DNA from: Desulfosporosinus sp.
GTDB lineage: Bacteria; Bacillota; Desulfitobacteriia; Desulfitobacteriales; Desulfitobacteriaceae
Assembly: GCA_031292075.1 (NCBI GenBank)
Contig: JARLHW010000040.1
Location: forward strand, 99,512 to 163,511
Reading direction: 5' to 3'
DNA length: 64,000 bases
This document shows positions 17,728 to 25,118 of this stretch, piece by piece. The translations under genes and the position numbers were made by a program. The notes beneath the pieces were generated by a model. It was given only the letters and a program-made list of their open reading frames with translations. It was not told where the DNA came from and did not search any database. Within the stretch, counting starts at the first letter, position 1, and each line of letters starts with the position of its first letter.

Positions 17728-18150
17728 CTAGTCACCCAATTTCAGTTTGCCTTTATAATAAGTTTCTTTAACGTTTCCGGCCTTTTCCTTAGCCCAATTT
17801 TCTAGTCCCATTTTCTTGATAAGGCACAAGTTAAACACTTTAGTATTGTGCGGCCTCTGGGCTGCTTGGTCTGCGTAGGGATGCAAGTAATCACAGGGAA
17901 AGTCGGCACAATCGCAGCAAAAGCTGATCTCCTTTTCTTGGGTACATTGATAAACGTAACAAGGCTTGTTTCTGCCAATGACGGCAATTACTCCATCTTC
18001 GTTACGACAGCCATGACATACGGCTTTCTCTATCGGAACATTAAGCCGGGCGGCTACTATCTCCCTCACTTTTTCATCGGTGTTCGCCAGATAAATGGGG
18101 CAATTAAAGCAGTCCAATCCGCATGGTGAAGTCATGTTTTGATAGTCCAT
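17728..18150 (-). CDS. DUF3795-family cysteine-rich protein
   Basis: This 140-aa protein has the DUF3795 pattern: an N-terminal SPCGLDCFNCPIY motif and then paired CHGC, C...C and CDCADFPC motifs suited to a zinc or Fe-S site. The function of the family is not known. It is common in Clostridia and methanogens. The long ORF extends further upstream, but the ATG at 18150 follows AGGAGG at 9 bases and begins just before the conserved motif. It is a stand-alone gene. Confidence 0.8.
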   Translation of the reverse strand: MDYQNMTSPCGLDCFNCPIYLANTDEKVREIVAARLNVPIEKAVCHGCRNEDGVIAVIGRNKPCYVYQCTQEKEISFCCDCADFPCDYLHPYADQAAQRPHNTKVFNLCLIKKMGLENWAKEKAGNVKETYYKGKLKLGD

Positions 18151-18439
18151 ACATACATACCTCCTCGTATTCTTTAAATAACTTTCGTCATCAATTAATA
18201 AATTCCCTTTATTTTCCTGATTCCAATAAAGAATACTCGGCAAAGTAGCGACTACACTAAAAGCGTATTTGCCCATATTCAGCTATGAGCATTGATTTAA
18301 GTGTTTTTCAAATCCAATATCATGTGGAATTTGACGTGTTATTACAATGTCAAAGTTCGGATTACCTCTGATTGCTCCGATTTACTACCCCTTTTGATTT
18401 TCGTTTTTCGTTGCACTCTAGACATTAAAAATGGGAAAC

Positions 18440-18466
18440 AAAAAAAGGCCCCTCACTAGGAGGGGT
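18440..18466 (-). terminator. Minus-strand terminator downstream of the secreted protein
   Basis: On the minus strand CCCCTC pairs with GAGGGG and seven Ts follow. It lies about 225 bases beyond the 18690-19190 gene. The remaining part of 18277-18689 holds nothing I can identify. Confidence 0.65.
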
Positions 18467-18689
18467 ATAAAATGGAGGAGAAAAGTGAAAAAAAATTTAT
18501 GTAAACCGCTAAGCTAGCGGGTGGCTATCTATTATATCTATCATAAACCTTATTTGTTACGCTTCTATGAACTCCATATGGAGAATATGTTAAACTTTTT
18601 GATGAGAGAATCTGCTGAAATGCAATAGAACGAGCACTGTCATTCCAATAAAAAACGACGGTGCGGGTTTCCTTTTAAAGGCCTTATTA

Positions 18690-19190
18690 TTAGGTTGTTG
18701 GTGGTGTAATACTACCACCTAAATCCGTAAAGATCGTTTGAGTGTCCGTTATCAACTTACCCCTGACACTAATTTGATTATTTAAATCGGTGATGATGTT
18801 TTGCAGGTCTGTAGGAATACCCGTTGCATTTTTGGCCTGACGGTCTATTTGCAACTGAATTGTATCTTTTTCCAGAGCAAACCTGTCAGAAAGTGCCGTT
18901 GTGTAGTCGCCTTCAAAAGAAATCTGGTCTGTTTTTGCTTTTAACAGAGCAGTATAACTCTTTTGTGCCCAATCAGCTTTGCGCTGCGCTTCATTGCCCT
19001 GTCTTAAGCTAACCAACTGATCACCTAAGCCTTTGTCCGTTTGGCGCAGTTCCTTGAACTGAGCCAAATATGTAGCGTTAGGATTAGTTGTGGGCGGGAC
19101 TGCTGTGGTATCGGCCATGGCAGGCAAAGCAGAAAACAGACAAGAACCTATAATCAATCCGGAGGTCAGTAATACTTTCAAATTACGCAT
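18690..19190 (-). CDS. Secreted helical protein, paralog 1
   Basis: The protein is 166 aa. The signal peptide (KVLLTSGLIIGSCLFSALPA, cleaved after AMA) precedes a Thr/Pro/Asn segment and a long amphipathic helix region rich in Lys, Gln, Asp and Leu. A Pro-Thr tail ends it. The mature part is probably coiled coil. A paralog at 23211 shares about two thirds of its residues by eye, including RQTDK, KAKTDQISFE and LEKDTIQLRIDRQAKN-type segments. AGGAAGA precedes the ATG. The promoter has Pho-box-like repeats. The function is unknown. Confidence 0.75.
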   Translation of the reverse strand: MRNLKVLLTSGLIIGSCLFSALPAMADTTAVPPTTNPNATYLAQFKELRQTDKGLGDQLVSLRQGNEAQRKADWAQKSYTALLKAKTDQISFEGDYTTALSDRFALEKDTIQLQIDRQAKNATGIPTDLQNIITDLNNQISVRGKLITDTQTIFTDLGGSITPPTT

Positions 19191-19320
19191 TTAACATCTT
19201 CCTTTCTTTCGTACGACTTTAACTAGCTACCTTTAAACATAGCCTAACATGATAAAATAAGAGTTTCCTAAGAAGAACGTAGGACTTAGGTCTCGTCTAT
19301 GTCTGTCTGACCATGATTTG

Positions 19321-19374
19321 ATTATAAGGGCACTCTGTAAAACAAAATTACCTTTATTGTGAACGGAATGTAAA
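19321..19374 (-). promoter_or_regulatory. Pho-box-like promoter of paralog 1
   Basis: On the minus strand TTTACA (19369-19374), TTCACA (19358-19363) and TTTACA (19336-19341) sit on an 11-bp period, with one degenerate position between the last two. A TATAAT -10 (19321-19326) follows. The PhoP box of Bacillus has this geometry (TTNACA-N5 repeats). The same arrangement precedes paralog 2. Confidence 0.55.
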
Positions 19375-19418
19375 CAATGCTCATTCTTACCTTCTCGTCA
19401 CTAGGATTAACATTCTCA

Positions 19419-20754
19419 CTTGAAAGGTCGTTTGTCTTACTCCTTACATGGGGTGGCTGCACGCTCCTAAAGCGCCCCAAAACATAGGAGCATTTTGTCC
19501 AACTACTGAAGTTGATTTAGCCTTTGTCTGTGATGGACTCTACATATAGATTAGATGGCATTAAGAAAAGCACACCAAGACAAACTCGCGTTTGCATTGG
19601 TGTGTTTCATTTTCATCCGAGGTAATTCCCTTGACTTGCTCACATAGTCTTTACTTAACCTCAACATCCCTAGCGCACAAATATTTTCCATCTAGGGTTA
19701 AATAACTAATCTGCGCCAATGGAACGTTGTCGTCTTTGCCCGGTACAAATAGTCTTTCGTGGAGCCCATCATCAACTAGTTTTTCACCTGTGATGCTGAT
19801 AACTTCGCCAACCATTCCCCAATACCAATATCCCTTATTTGAACAGCATTTGATTTTTGCTCGCAATGATTCTTCTCCTTTTCGTACGATGAACTTGCTT
19901 CACGTTTGTTTCAGGGTTTCGACTGGAATAAATCTCATTTTCGGCTTTGGCTTTAACACAAGTAAACGAGCATTTGAGATAGTTACTTGCTTTAGGCCTT
20001 CGCCATGCCAAGATTGACATTCTTTATTAGAACGGTCGTTTGATTAGTAGTCAATCTTCTTTTTCTTCGTTTGAACTGTAACCCAACCTAAACATGTTCA
20101 TATTTTGCCTCGCTTTCTTTTGTGTGCTAAATAGCTTATGTTGCAATTTTCCAAGAAAGCACTTGTAAGGTACTGTGGATATCCCCCTGACTACACTTTT
20201 TCTTATTGTGCTGAAATGGCACTGCATGAAATCTCGTTTTCGGCTGAGAAAAACCAAAGCTTTATTCCGAAAAAATTAACAAGCGTTTGAAAAGGTTACC
20301 AAATTTGATACTCCTGGTCTCCATCTCTCCGCTAAGATTATTTGAATGACCGTTAGTATTACTCTTTTCTAATGGTGAACAGTTGAACTTAGAGAAATAA
20401 ACGATTGTTTGGCTTATCCTTACTGGAGATGGCAGCGTGGCTTAGAAAAAACTCGCAAAAATAAATGCGCGTTTGTCTTAACGCGCCATTCCCGTCCTAG
20501 CCATCAATAAATCAATGTTTTTGCCCAGTTAACTTGAATGGTCGTTAGTTTAGGCGATCGCGTAATTGGTGATGTGGTCCATTTCTATCGACTTTGCTAT
20601 TTCGCCCCAATGCCCTTCTCCTAGGTATTCCCGGTCTGAACCCTTTCAAACCACGTCTCTTCTTCTGTGATGCTGGAATCCCTTTGACAATCTTCTCAAC
20701 AACAAGATTAAGAAAAGCGCACCAAAACAAACTTGCGTTTGAATTAATGCGCTT
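19419..20754. repeat. Dispersed two-part repeats
   Basis: A motif like CTTGAAWGGTCGTTWGT occurs at 19419, about 20030, 20341 and 20532. A hairpin of the form AAAAGCGCACCAAxACAAAC...GCGTTTG...TGCGCTT occurs at 19561, 20442 and 20708. The two alternate three times (about 105-180 bp apart). The 957-bp gene-free stretch 19867-20823 is otherwise unassigned and looks degenerate. Confidence 0.5.
19651..19866 (-). CDS. Small hypothetical protein (71 aa)
   Basis: The protein has a predicted beta-rich, SH3-like pattern: KIKCCSNKGYWYWGMVGEVI, then a short loop and LAQISYLTLDGKYLC. It is soluble with no signal peptide. The TTG start sits 8 bases behind GGAG. No known family was recognised. Confidence 0.5.
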   Translation of the reverse strand: MRAKIKCCSNKGYWYWGMVGEVISITGEKLVDDGLHERLFVPGKDDNVPLAQISYLTLDGKYLCARDVEVK

Positions 20755-20823
20755 CGTTGCTAATGAACAATGTCCCGACTTTCCGATTGAAGTGGTACCC
20801 AGTGACATCGACTAGCGATAGCA

Positions 20824-21641
20824 TTACCGCCATTCCAGATCAACTTTACTCATCATGCTTAATTTATCGGCAATGACTGCTATAAATTCCGAATTTGTGG
20901 GTTTTTGACGTTCAATATTCATGGAATATCCGAAAATCCGTTTAATTGCATCTGTTTGTCCACGCTCCCATGCCAACTCTATCGCATGACGAATTCCGCG
21001 TTCTACCCTGCTAGGTGCGGTGTCATACTTTTTAGCGATGCCAGGATATAGTTGCTTGGTTACCCCGCCTAATAAAGAAACATCCTCTACCACCATCAGA
21101 ATAGCGTCTCGAATATATTGGTACCCTTTCACATGAGCAGGAATCCCAATTTGATGCATCATAGTGGTCACTTCAACGGATAGATTGAGCTCAATCCCCG
21201 TCGTTATTACAACTGGAGAAGTTAATGAAGTAAACTGAGTGGGAGTGGGTGACGACATTTCCTGCGTTAAAGCGCAGATACGTTTGTTGAGAACATCTAG
21301 ATCGAATGGTTTCAAAATAAAGTAGTCCACACCGAGCATCATCGCTTGATGCGTCAAAGATTCCTTACCAAAAGCCGTTAGCATAATAATCTTCGGGCGT
21401 TTCATAGTTGTTCGAGCGTTAATACGTTCCAATACACTTAAACCATCCATATGTGGCATCACTACGTCAAGAATAATTAAGTCTGGTTCCAGGGTTTGAA
21501 TAAGCTAAGCTCCCAAGCTTCTAACCCGTTATGTGCCACGCCGACTATGCTTAAATCTTCTTGCCCTTGAAGATAATTCTGTAACATTTGACAAAAATTA
21601 CAGTTATCATCCGCGATAATAATTTTCGTTATCTTACCCAT
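20824..21641 (-). pseudogene. spo0A: Spo0A paralog broken by a 5-bp duplication
   Basis: The N-terminal receiver (KIIIADDN, then GVAHNGLEAWEL) reads from 21641. At 21501-21511 the 5-bp unit TAAGC is directly duplicated, shifting the frame. The second frame continues with PDLIILDVVMPHMDGLSVLE and TAFGKES, then a complete Spo0A C-terminal DNA-binding domain (RVERGIRHAIELAW). Without one copy the protein would be about 270 aa, normal for Spo0A. It is not next to spoIVB, its normal partner, so it is probably a second paralog. The phosphoacceptor Asp lies after the break. The C-terminal part could still be translated separately, but no binding site is visible. Confidence 0.85.
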
Positions 21642-21943
21642 TCATCATCATTCCTTATTTACAATATTCCTGTTAATCTTTTTCATAAAAGGCGATTACT
21701 CACCGATGTCGTAATTATACGTTACGGGCCATGTCGAAATCGCAATAAATAAGGTAGAGATACCGTCAGTTTCTCAAAGGTTAGCGACGCTCAAAACTGG
21801 CATTGTTACCCTTAAATATTTCCTTTCGTCTTAAAGATGTTCACGAAAAAGACAAACGAGCTTTGATTTAGGTTGTATAGAGGTGGATTCAGTGAGAACC
21901 ATCTTAAAGATCCGTCTTAGAAATCACAATGGAGATAAACAAA

Positions 21944-21980
21944 ATGAGAGAAGCGCAGAAGCGCATACCCCTCTTTTTTG
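21944..21980 (-). terminator. Terminator after the first Spo0E-like gene
   Basis: A minus-strand stem combining AGAG/CTCT and GCGC/GCGC, followed by ATTTTG just after the stop of the 21984 gene. The stretch 21642-21943 holds nothing I can identify. Confidence 0.45.
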
Positions 21981-21983
21981 TTC

Positions 21984-22157
21984 CTAATCCTTCTCGAACT
22001 TTTTCATTAGCATCTCTTGATATTTATCTAAGACAGCATCCAACTCTCGACTTGCAGCTACGACTTCCGGGTCTGTATAAGGTCTTCCCTCTTTTACCTT
22101 GATCATGTTTAAACGTAATACCTCGATTTGCCTTTTCAATTCTTCGATTTCAGACAT
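21984..22157 (-). CDS. Spo0E-like aspartyl-phosphate phosphatase
   Basis: This 57-aa protein has the Spo0E signature SRELDAVLDKY, preceded by a helical hairpin arm (LKRQIEVLRLNMIKVKEGR). Family members remove the phosphate from Spo0A~P and so block sporulation. The signature Asp is present. I chose the ATG at 22157, behind GGAGGGATAGT. It lies 340 bases from the broken Spo0A paralog on the same strand. Confidence 0.85.
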   Translation of the reverse strand: MSEIEELKRQIEVLRLNMIKVKEGRPYTDPEVVAASRELDAVLDKYQEMLMKKFEKD

Positions 22158-22194
22158 ACTATCCCTCCATTCATTTATTGGCAATTATTGTCCT

Positions 22195-22235
22195 AAAAAA
22201 AGTAAGTCCCCGGCTTTGCCGAGGACTTTATGCTA
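22195..22235 (-). terminator. Minus-strand terminator upstream of the Spo0E-like gene
   Basis: Stem AAGTCCTCGGC/GCCGGGGACTT with a three-base loop and a T run (ACTTTTTTT). It isolates the Spo0E-like gene from upstream transcription. Confidence 0.7.
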
Positions 22236-22320
22236 TGTGTCCATGATTGAGAGACATGTCAAGGGAATAAATGTTAACGTCAATTGGCACCTTAAGAATT
22301 AGCAGAAGCCTGAATGCATA

Positions 22321-22599
22321 TCATGATAACCGTTCGGGGGGTTTCAATGATTTCCTCGCTGCATCAATATCACTCGAATATTCTGGTTTAGGTCCCACCA
22401 GATGACCATCTATTACGTTAAGAGCATCTCCCGTAATAAGAGTTCTGCTCTTGCTAAGATATAAGCAAATGTGTCTGGGAGTATGACCTGGCGTGAAAAT
22501 TACCGTAATACCTCCACAATATGGTAGAACCTCTCCATCTTCAACTGTTTTATCGACGTTGGCTTTCAATTTCAGTGATGCTTCTAAAATTTTCTCCAT
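22321..22599 (-). pseudogene. C-terminal fragment of a metallo-beta-lactamase-fold hydrolase
   Basis: The 92 residues carry the later part of an MBL fold (TVIFTPGHTPRHICLYL, then TLITGDALNVIDGHLVGP). The His of PGHTP and the Asp of GDAL are metal ligands. The essential N-terminal HxHxDH motif is absent and the C-terminal end (ICYHGG in the family) is lost. It cannot be an active enzyme. Confidence 0.75.
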
Positions 22600-22646
22600 T
22601 TGTTTGGCAATTTACTAAAACTGAAATACTGATGAAGAAACCACAG

Positions 22647-22676
22647 CAAGGGGCTTGAAAGCCCCTTGTTTTTTAA
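22647..22676 (+). terminator. Plus-strand terminator without a gene
   Basis: A perfect stem CAAGGGGC/GCCCCTTG with a six-T tail. No plus-strand gene precedes it, so it may end a lost transcript. Confidence 0.6.
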
Positions 22677-22723
22677 TTTAATAATATTTATTTCACAGAT
22701 GAACCCCAGTTAACGTATTCCTC

Positions 22724-22981
22724 CTAACAAATCATTTCTCTTTCTTCGTTCTGTAGTTCCTTAATATTGCCCGCTTCAACTTCAACTAAGTGATCAGGAC
22801 CGTCATCAGCAATAGAGTACGTTTGCATTAGCATTTCTTGATACTTCCTTAAAAAAACAGCCTCCAACATTTGACTTGCTATAATAATTTCTGGATCTGT
22901 AAAAGATCTACCCTCTTTAATCTTGATCATGCTTGCGCGTAATTCTCCGATTTGTTTCATAATTTCTTCAAGTTTAGACAT
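22724..22981 (-). CDS. Spo0E-like protein with altered signature
   Basis: The first 60 residues align with the Spo0E-like protein at 21984 (the LRASMIKIKEGR and FTDPEI segments match). The signature is changed: SQMLEAVFLRKY has Glu for the key Asp and one extra residue before the Tyr. A charged 25-residue tail follows. A good GGGGAGGTATACGT site precedes the ATG. It may be inactive, or a diverged phosphatase. Confidence 0.75.
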   Translation of the reverse strand: MSKLEEIMKQIGELRASMIKIKEGRSFTDPEIIIASQMLEAVFLRKYQEMLMQTYSIADDGPDHLVEVEAGNIKELQNEEREMIC

Positions 22982-23210
22982 ACGTATACCTCCCCATATG
23001 TTTTAGGTTAGTATGCCCACATATTTTATAAAGTTACCACTCGGGTCTAAAAAGAAGACCCCCACCATTTTCTGATGAGAGCCAAGTTGAAAGGATATGA
23101 CCATTAGCTATTATGCCTTAAACTACAATAATTATCCGACGGATGCCAGAAAAACCGTACCATCACTCAAAAAGCATGACGGTGCGCTGTTTTTTCCGGA
23201 GTTTTAAATA

Positions 23211-23717
23211 TTAAGTTGTTGGAGCGGAGGCTGTGGCTGGCAAACTGCCTCCCAAATCACTCAGAATCGTTTGAGCGTTAGTAATCAACTTCGTTCTGAT
23301 GCTAATTTGATTATTTAAATCAGTGATGACGTTTTGCAGGTCTGCAGCAATATTCGTTTGGTTTTTAGCCTGACGATCTATTCGTAATTGAATTGTATCT
23401 TTTTCCAAGTTAAGCTTGTAAGCCTGCGCCGTGGTATTGTCAGTTTCAAAAGAAATTTGGTCTGTTTTTGCTTTTAATAGGGCATCATAACTCTTTTGCG
23501 ACCGATCAACCTTACGCTGAGCTTGATTACTTTGCCTTAAGTTGACCAATTGAACACCTAACTCTTTGTCCGTTTGGCGCAGTCCCTTGATCGTGGTCAA
23601 GGCAGCAGCGTTAGGATTAGTTGTGGATCCAGTATTAGCAGCGATTGCAGGCAAGGCAAAAACCAGACAAGAACCTATAATTAATCCGGAGGTCAGTAAA
23701 ACTTTCAAATTACGCAT
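23211..23717 (-). CDS. Secreted helical protein, paralog 2
   Basis: The protein is 168 aa, with the same layout as paralog 1: a signal peptide ending in ALPAIAA, then helical repeats and a SLPATASAPTT tail. The start at MRNLKV is chosen because AGGAAGA precedes it and the paralog starts there. The two genes share sequence before the ATG as well as inside it, so the promoter was duplicated with the gene. It lies in the Spo0E-like cluster. The function is unknown. Confidence 0.75.
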   Translation of the reverse strand: MRNLKVLLTSGLIIGSCLVFALPAIAANTGSTTNPNAAALTTIKGLRQTDKELGVQLVNLRQSNQAQRKVDRSQKSYDALLKAKTDQISFETDNTTAQAYKLNLEKDTIQLRIDRQAKNQTNIAADLQNVITDLNNQISIRTKLITNAQTILSDLGGSLPATASAPTT

Positions 23718-23767
23718 TGAACATCTTCCTTTCTTTCGCAACCTTTATTAGGTTTAACTCTGATTTG

Positions 23768-23821
23768 ATTATAAACACTATCTGTAAAACGAAAGCAGCT
23801 TTAATGTGAACTGAATGTAAA
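23768..23821 (-). promoter_or_regulatory. Pho-box-like promoter of paralog 2
   Basis: TTTACA (23816-23821), TTCACA (23805-23810) and TTTACA (23783-23788) are spaced 11 and 22 bases apart. The TATAAT -10 is at 23768-23773. Spacing is identical to paralog 1. Confidence 0.55.
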
Positions 23822-23928
23822 CAAACTATCCGTCCACAATTCAAAACAAACCGTTACTTCCTATCAAGGTAAGGCATCAAGTGTTCTAATTGTCCACTTT
23901 CTGTCGTACTCTAAATGGGGGGGATGGA

Positions 23929-24705
23929 ATGCAAGGCGTTCAATTCGATTCGGAAGTACTTTATGTTCAAAAACTATATTATTTTCTATTTTTGGCGACC
24001 TTAAGCACCCTCACCTGCGCGATAGCCGTCTGGTGTTTTAGCTTAAAGATTGGCCTTCTCGTTCTTGGGGGCGGCCTCGTCATTTCATATATCGCTATGC
24101 TAAAAAAGAAGAACTTCACCCCACCTGAAAAAAAGGTAACTGCCCAACGAATGGCACACGCGATTTCGCAAGACACCAGTCCTTTGTCGATTGCTCGTTT
24201 TGCTTGTCAACTTTATTACTACTTTCATAAACCCACTCAAGCTATTTCCCTTCTGGAAAAGTTCTTACCCAGCTATGATCCTATACTCTGCATGACACTC
24301 GGAGACATTCTTTTGAAAGAAGGCAAAGCTAAGCGGGCACTTTATGTTTTACGTGATAATCCTCATGCTTTTAACGACCCGCTTCTGCTAACAACACAAG
24401 GCCAAGCTCTTAAACAAATCGAGAAAATCCCTGAAGCCGTGATAATGTTCGAACGGAGTTTGCATCTCGCCAAAAAAAATGGATTTCCTCATAGCGGAGC
24501 TCACTGGCTTACCCAAAAACTCCTTACTCTAAGCTATACAGCCAGTATTCATCATACACTGGCAGACTGTTATGTTATTCTTGGAAATCCACCTCATGCT
24601 AAACGTCATTATCGAGCTGGAAACCGACTTCTTTTTGATCTTTCCCTTTGGCGTTGTCAACCTGCGCCTATCCGTTTTGCAAAAAAATACAGTAAATCTC
24701 TTTAG
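23929..24705 (+). CDS. TPR-like membrane protein
   Basis: The protein is about 258 aa. Two N-terminal hydrophobic helices (YYFLFLATLSTLTCAIAVW and IGLLVLGGGLVISYIAM) are followed by a cytoplasmic helical region with tetratricopeptide-like repeats (AISLLEKFLPSYDP, AKRALYVLRDNP, PEAVIMFERSLHLAKK, ADCYVILGNPPHAKRHYRAG). Such proteins are usually scaffolds. The ATG at 23929 behind GGGGGGA is chosen over upstream codons. The partner is unknown. Confidence 0.7.
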   Translation: MQGVQFDSEVLYVQKLYYFLFLATLSTLTCAIAVWCFSLKIGLLVLGGGLVISYIAMLKKKNFTPPEKKVTAQRMAHAISQDTSPLSIARFACQLYYYFHKPTQAISLLEKFLPSYDPILCMTLGDILLKEGKAKRALYVLRDNPHAFNDPLLLTTQGQALKQIEKIPEAVIMFERSLHLAKKNGFPHSGAHWLTQKLLTLSYTASIHHTLADCYVILGNPPHAKRHYRAGNRLLFDLSLWRCQPAPIRFAKKYSKSL

Positions 24706-24853
24706 TTCATCATTCTTTCCTATTTTCATCCTAGGTTTAGTTCCTAATTCCAACAGGTTTCTCAAGGATTATTCTCTATAATAAGGATAAAGCCAGTACA
24801 TTATGGCAAAATAGCACAATACTAATGTTAAGTTTACGAATGGAGGGTGGAAA

Positions 24854-25075
24854 ATGCTGTCAACTCATAATGAAGAGGTTCTTGGCTTTATACGAGATTT
24901 TGAAACATCCTCTCGTGAATATCTCCGCTCCAAAGGCCTGACTGAATACGAAATGACCAGCGCCTATCTTGACTTACAATGGAATTTCCTCCATACGATT
25001 CTCAAACAACGTTCTGAAAAGATACGGAGATCGTCTGAACGTTATATTCTTCGCTCTAAGAAACAAGCGATATAA
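24854..25075 (+). CDS. Small hypothetical protein (73 aa)
   Basis: It is a soluble, helical, charged protein with a Lys/Arg-rich C terminus. The start is well supported by GGAGGGTGGAAA, and a terminator hairpin follows the stop. No family was recognised. Confidence 0.6.
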   Translation: MLSTHNEEVLGFIRDFETSSREYLRSKGLTEYEMTSAYLDLQWNFLHTILKQRSEKIRRSSERYILRSKKQAI

Positions 25076-25091
25076 ATAGTTTCACGTTATA

Positions 25092-25113
25092 GGGGCACGA
25101 TTTATCGTGCCCC
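25092..25113 (+). terminator. Terminator (GGGGCACGAT-type palindrome)
   Basis: Stem GGGGCACGAT/ATCGTGCCCC then TTATTT. It belongs to a family of similar palindromes elsewhere in the window. Confidence 0.75.
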
Positions 25114-25118
25114 TTATT

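Noticed and set aside
20545-20815. Overlapping 87-aa and 73-aa ORFs on opposite strands
   Set aside because: No ribosome binding site; they lie across the repeat region and have no protein features.
20824-21641. Programmed frameshift in the Spo0A paralog
   Set aside because: There is no slippery run or stimulator; a direct 5-bp repeat explains the frame change better.
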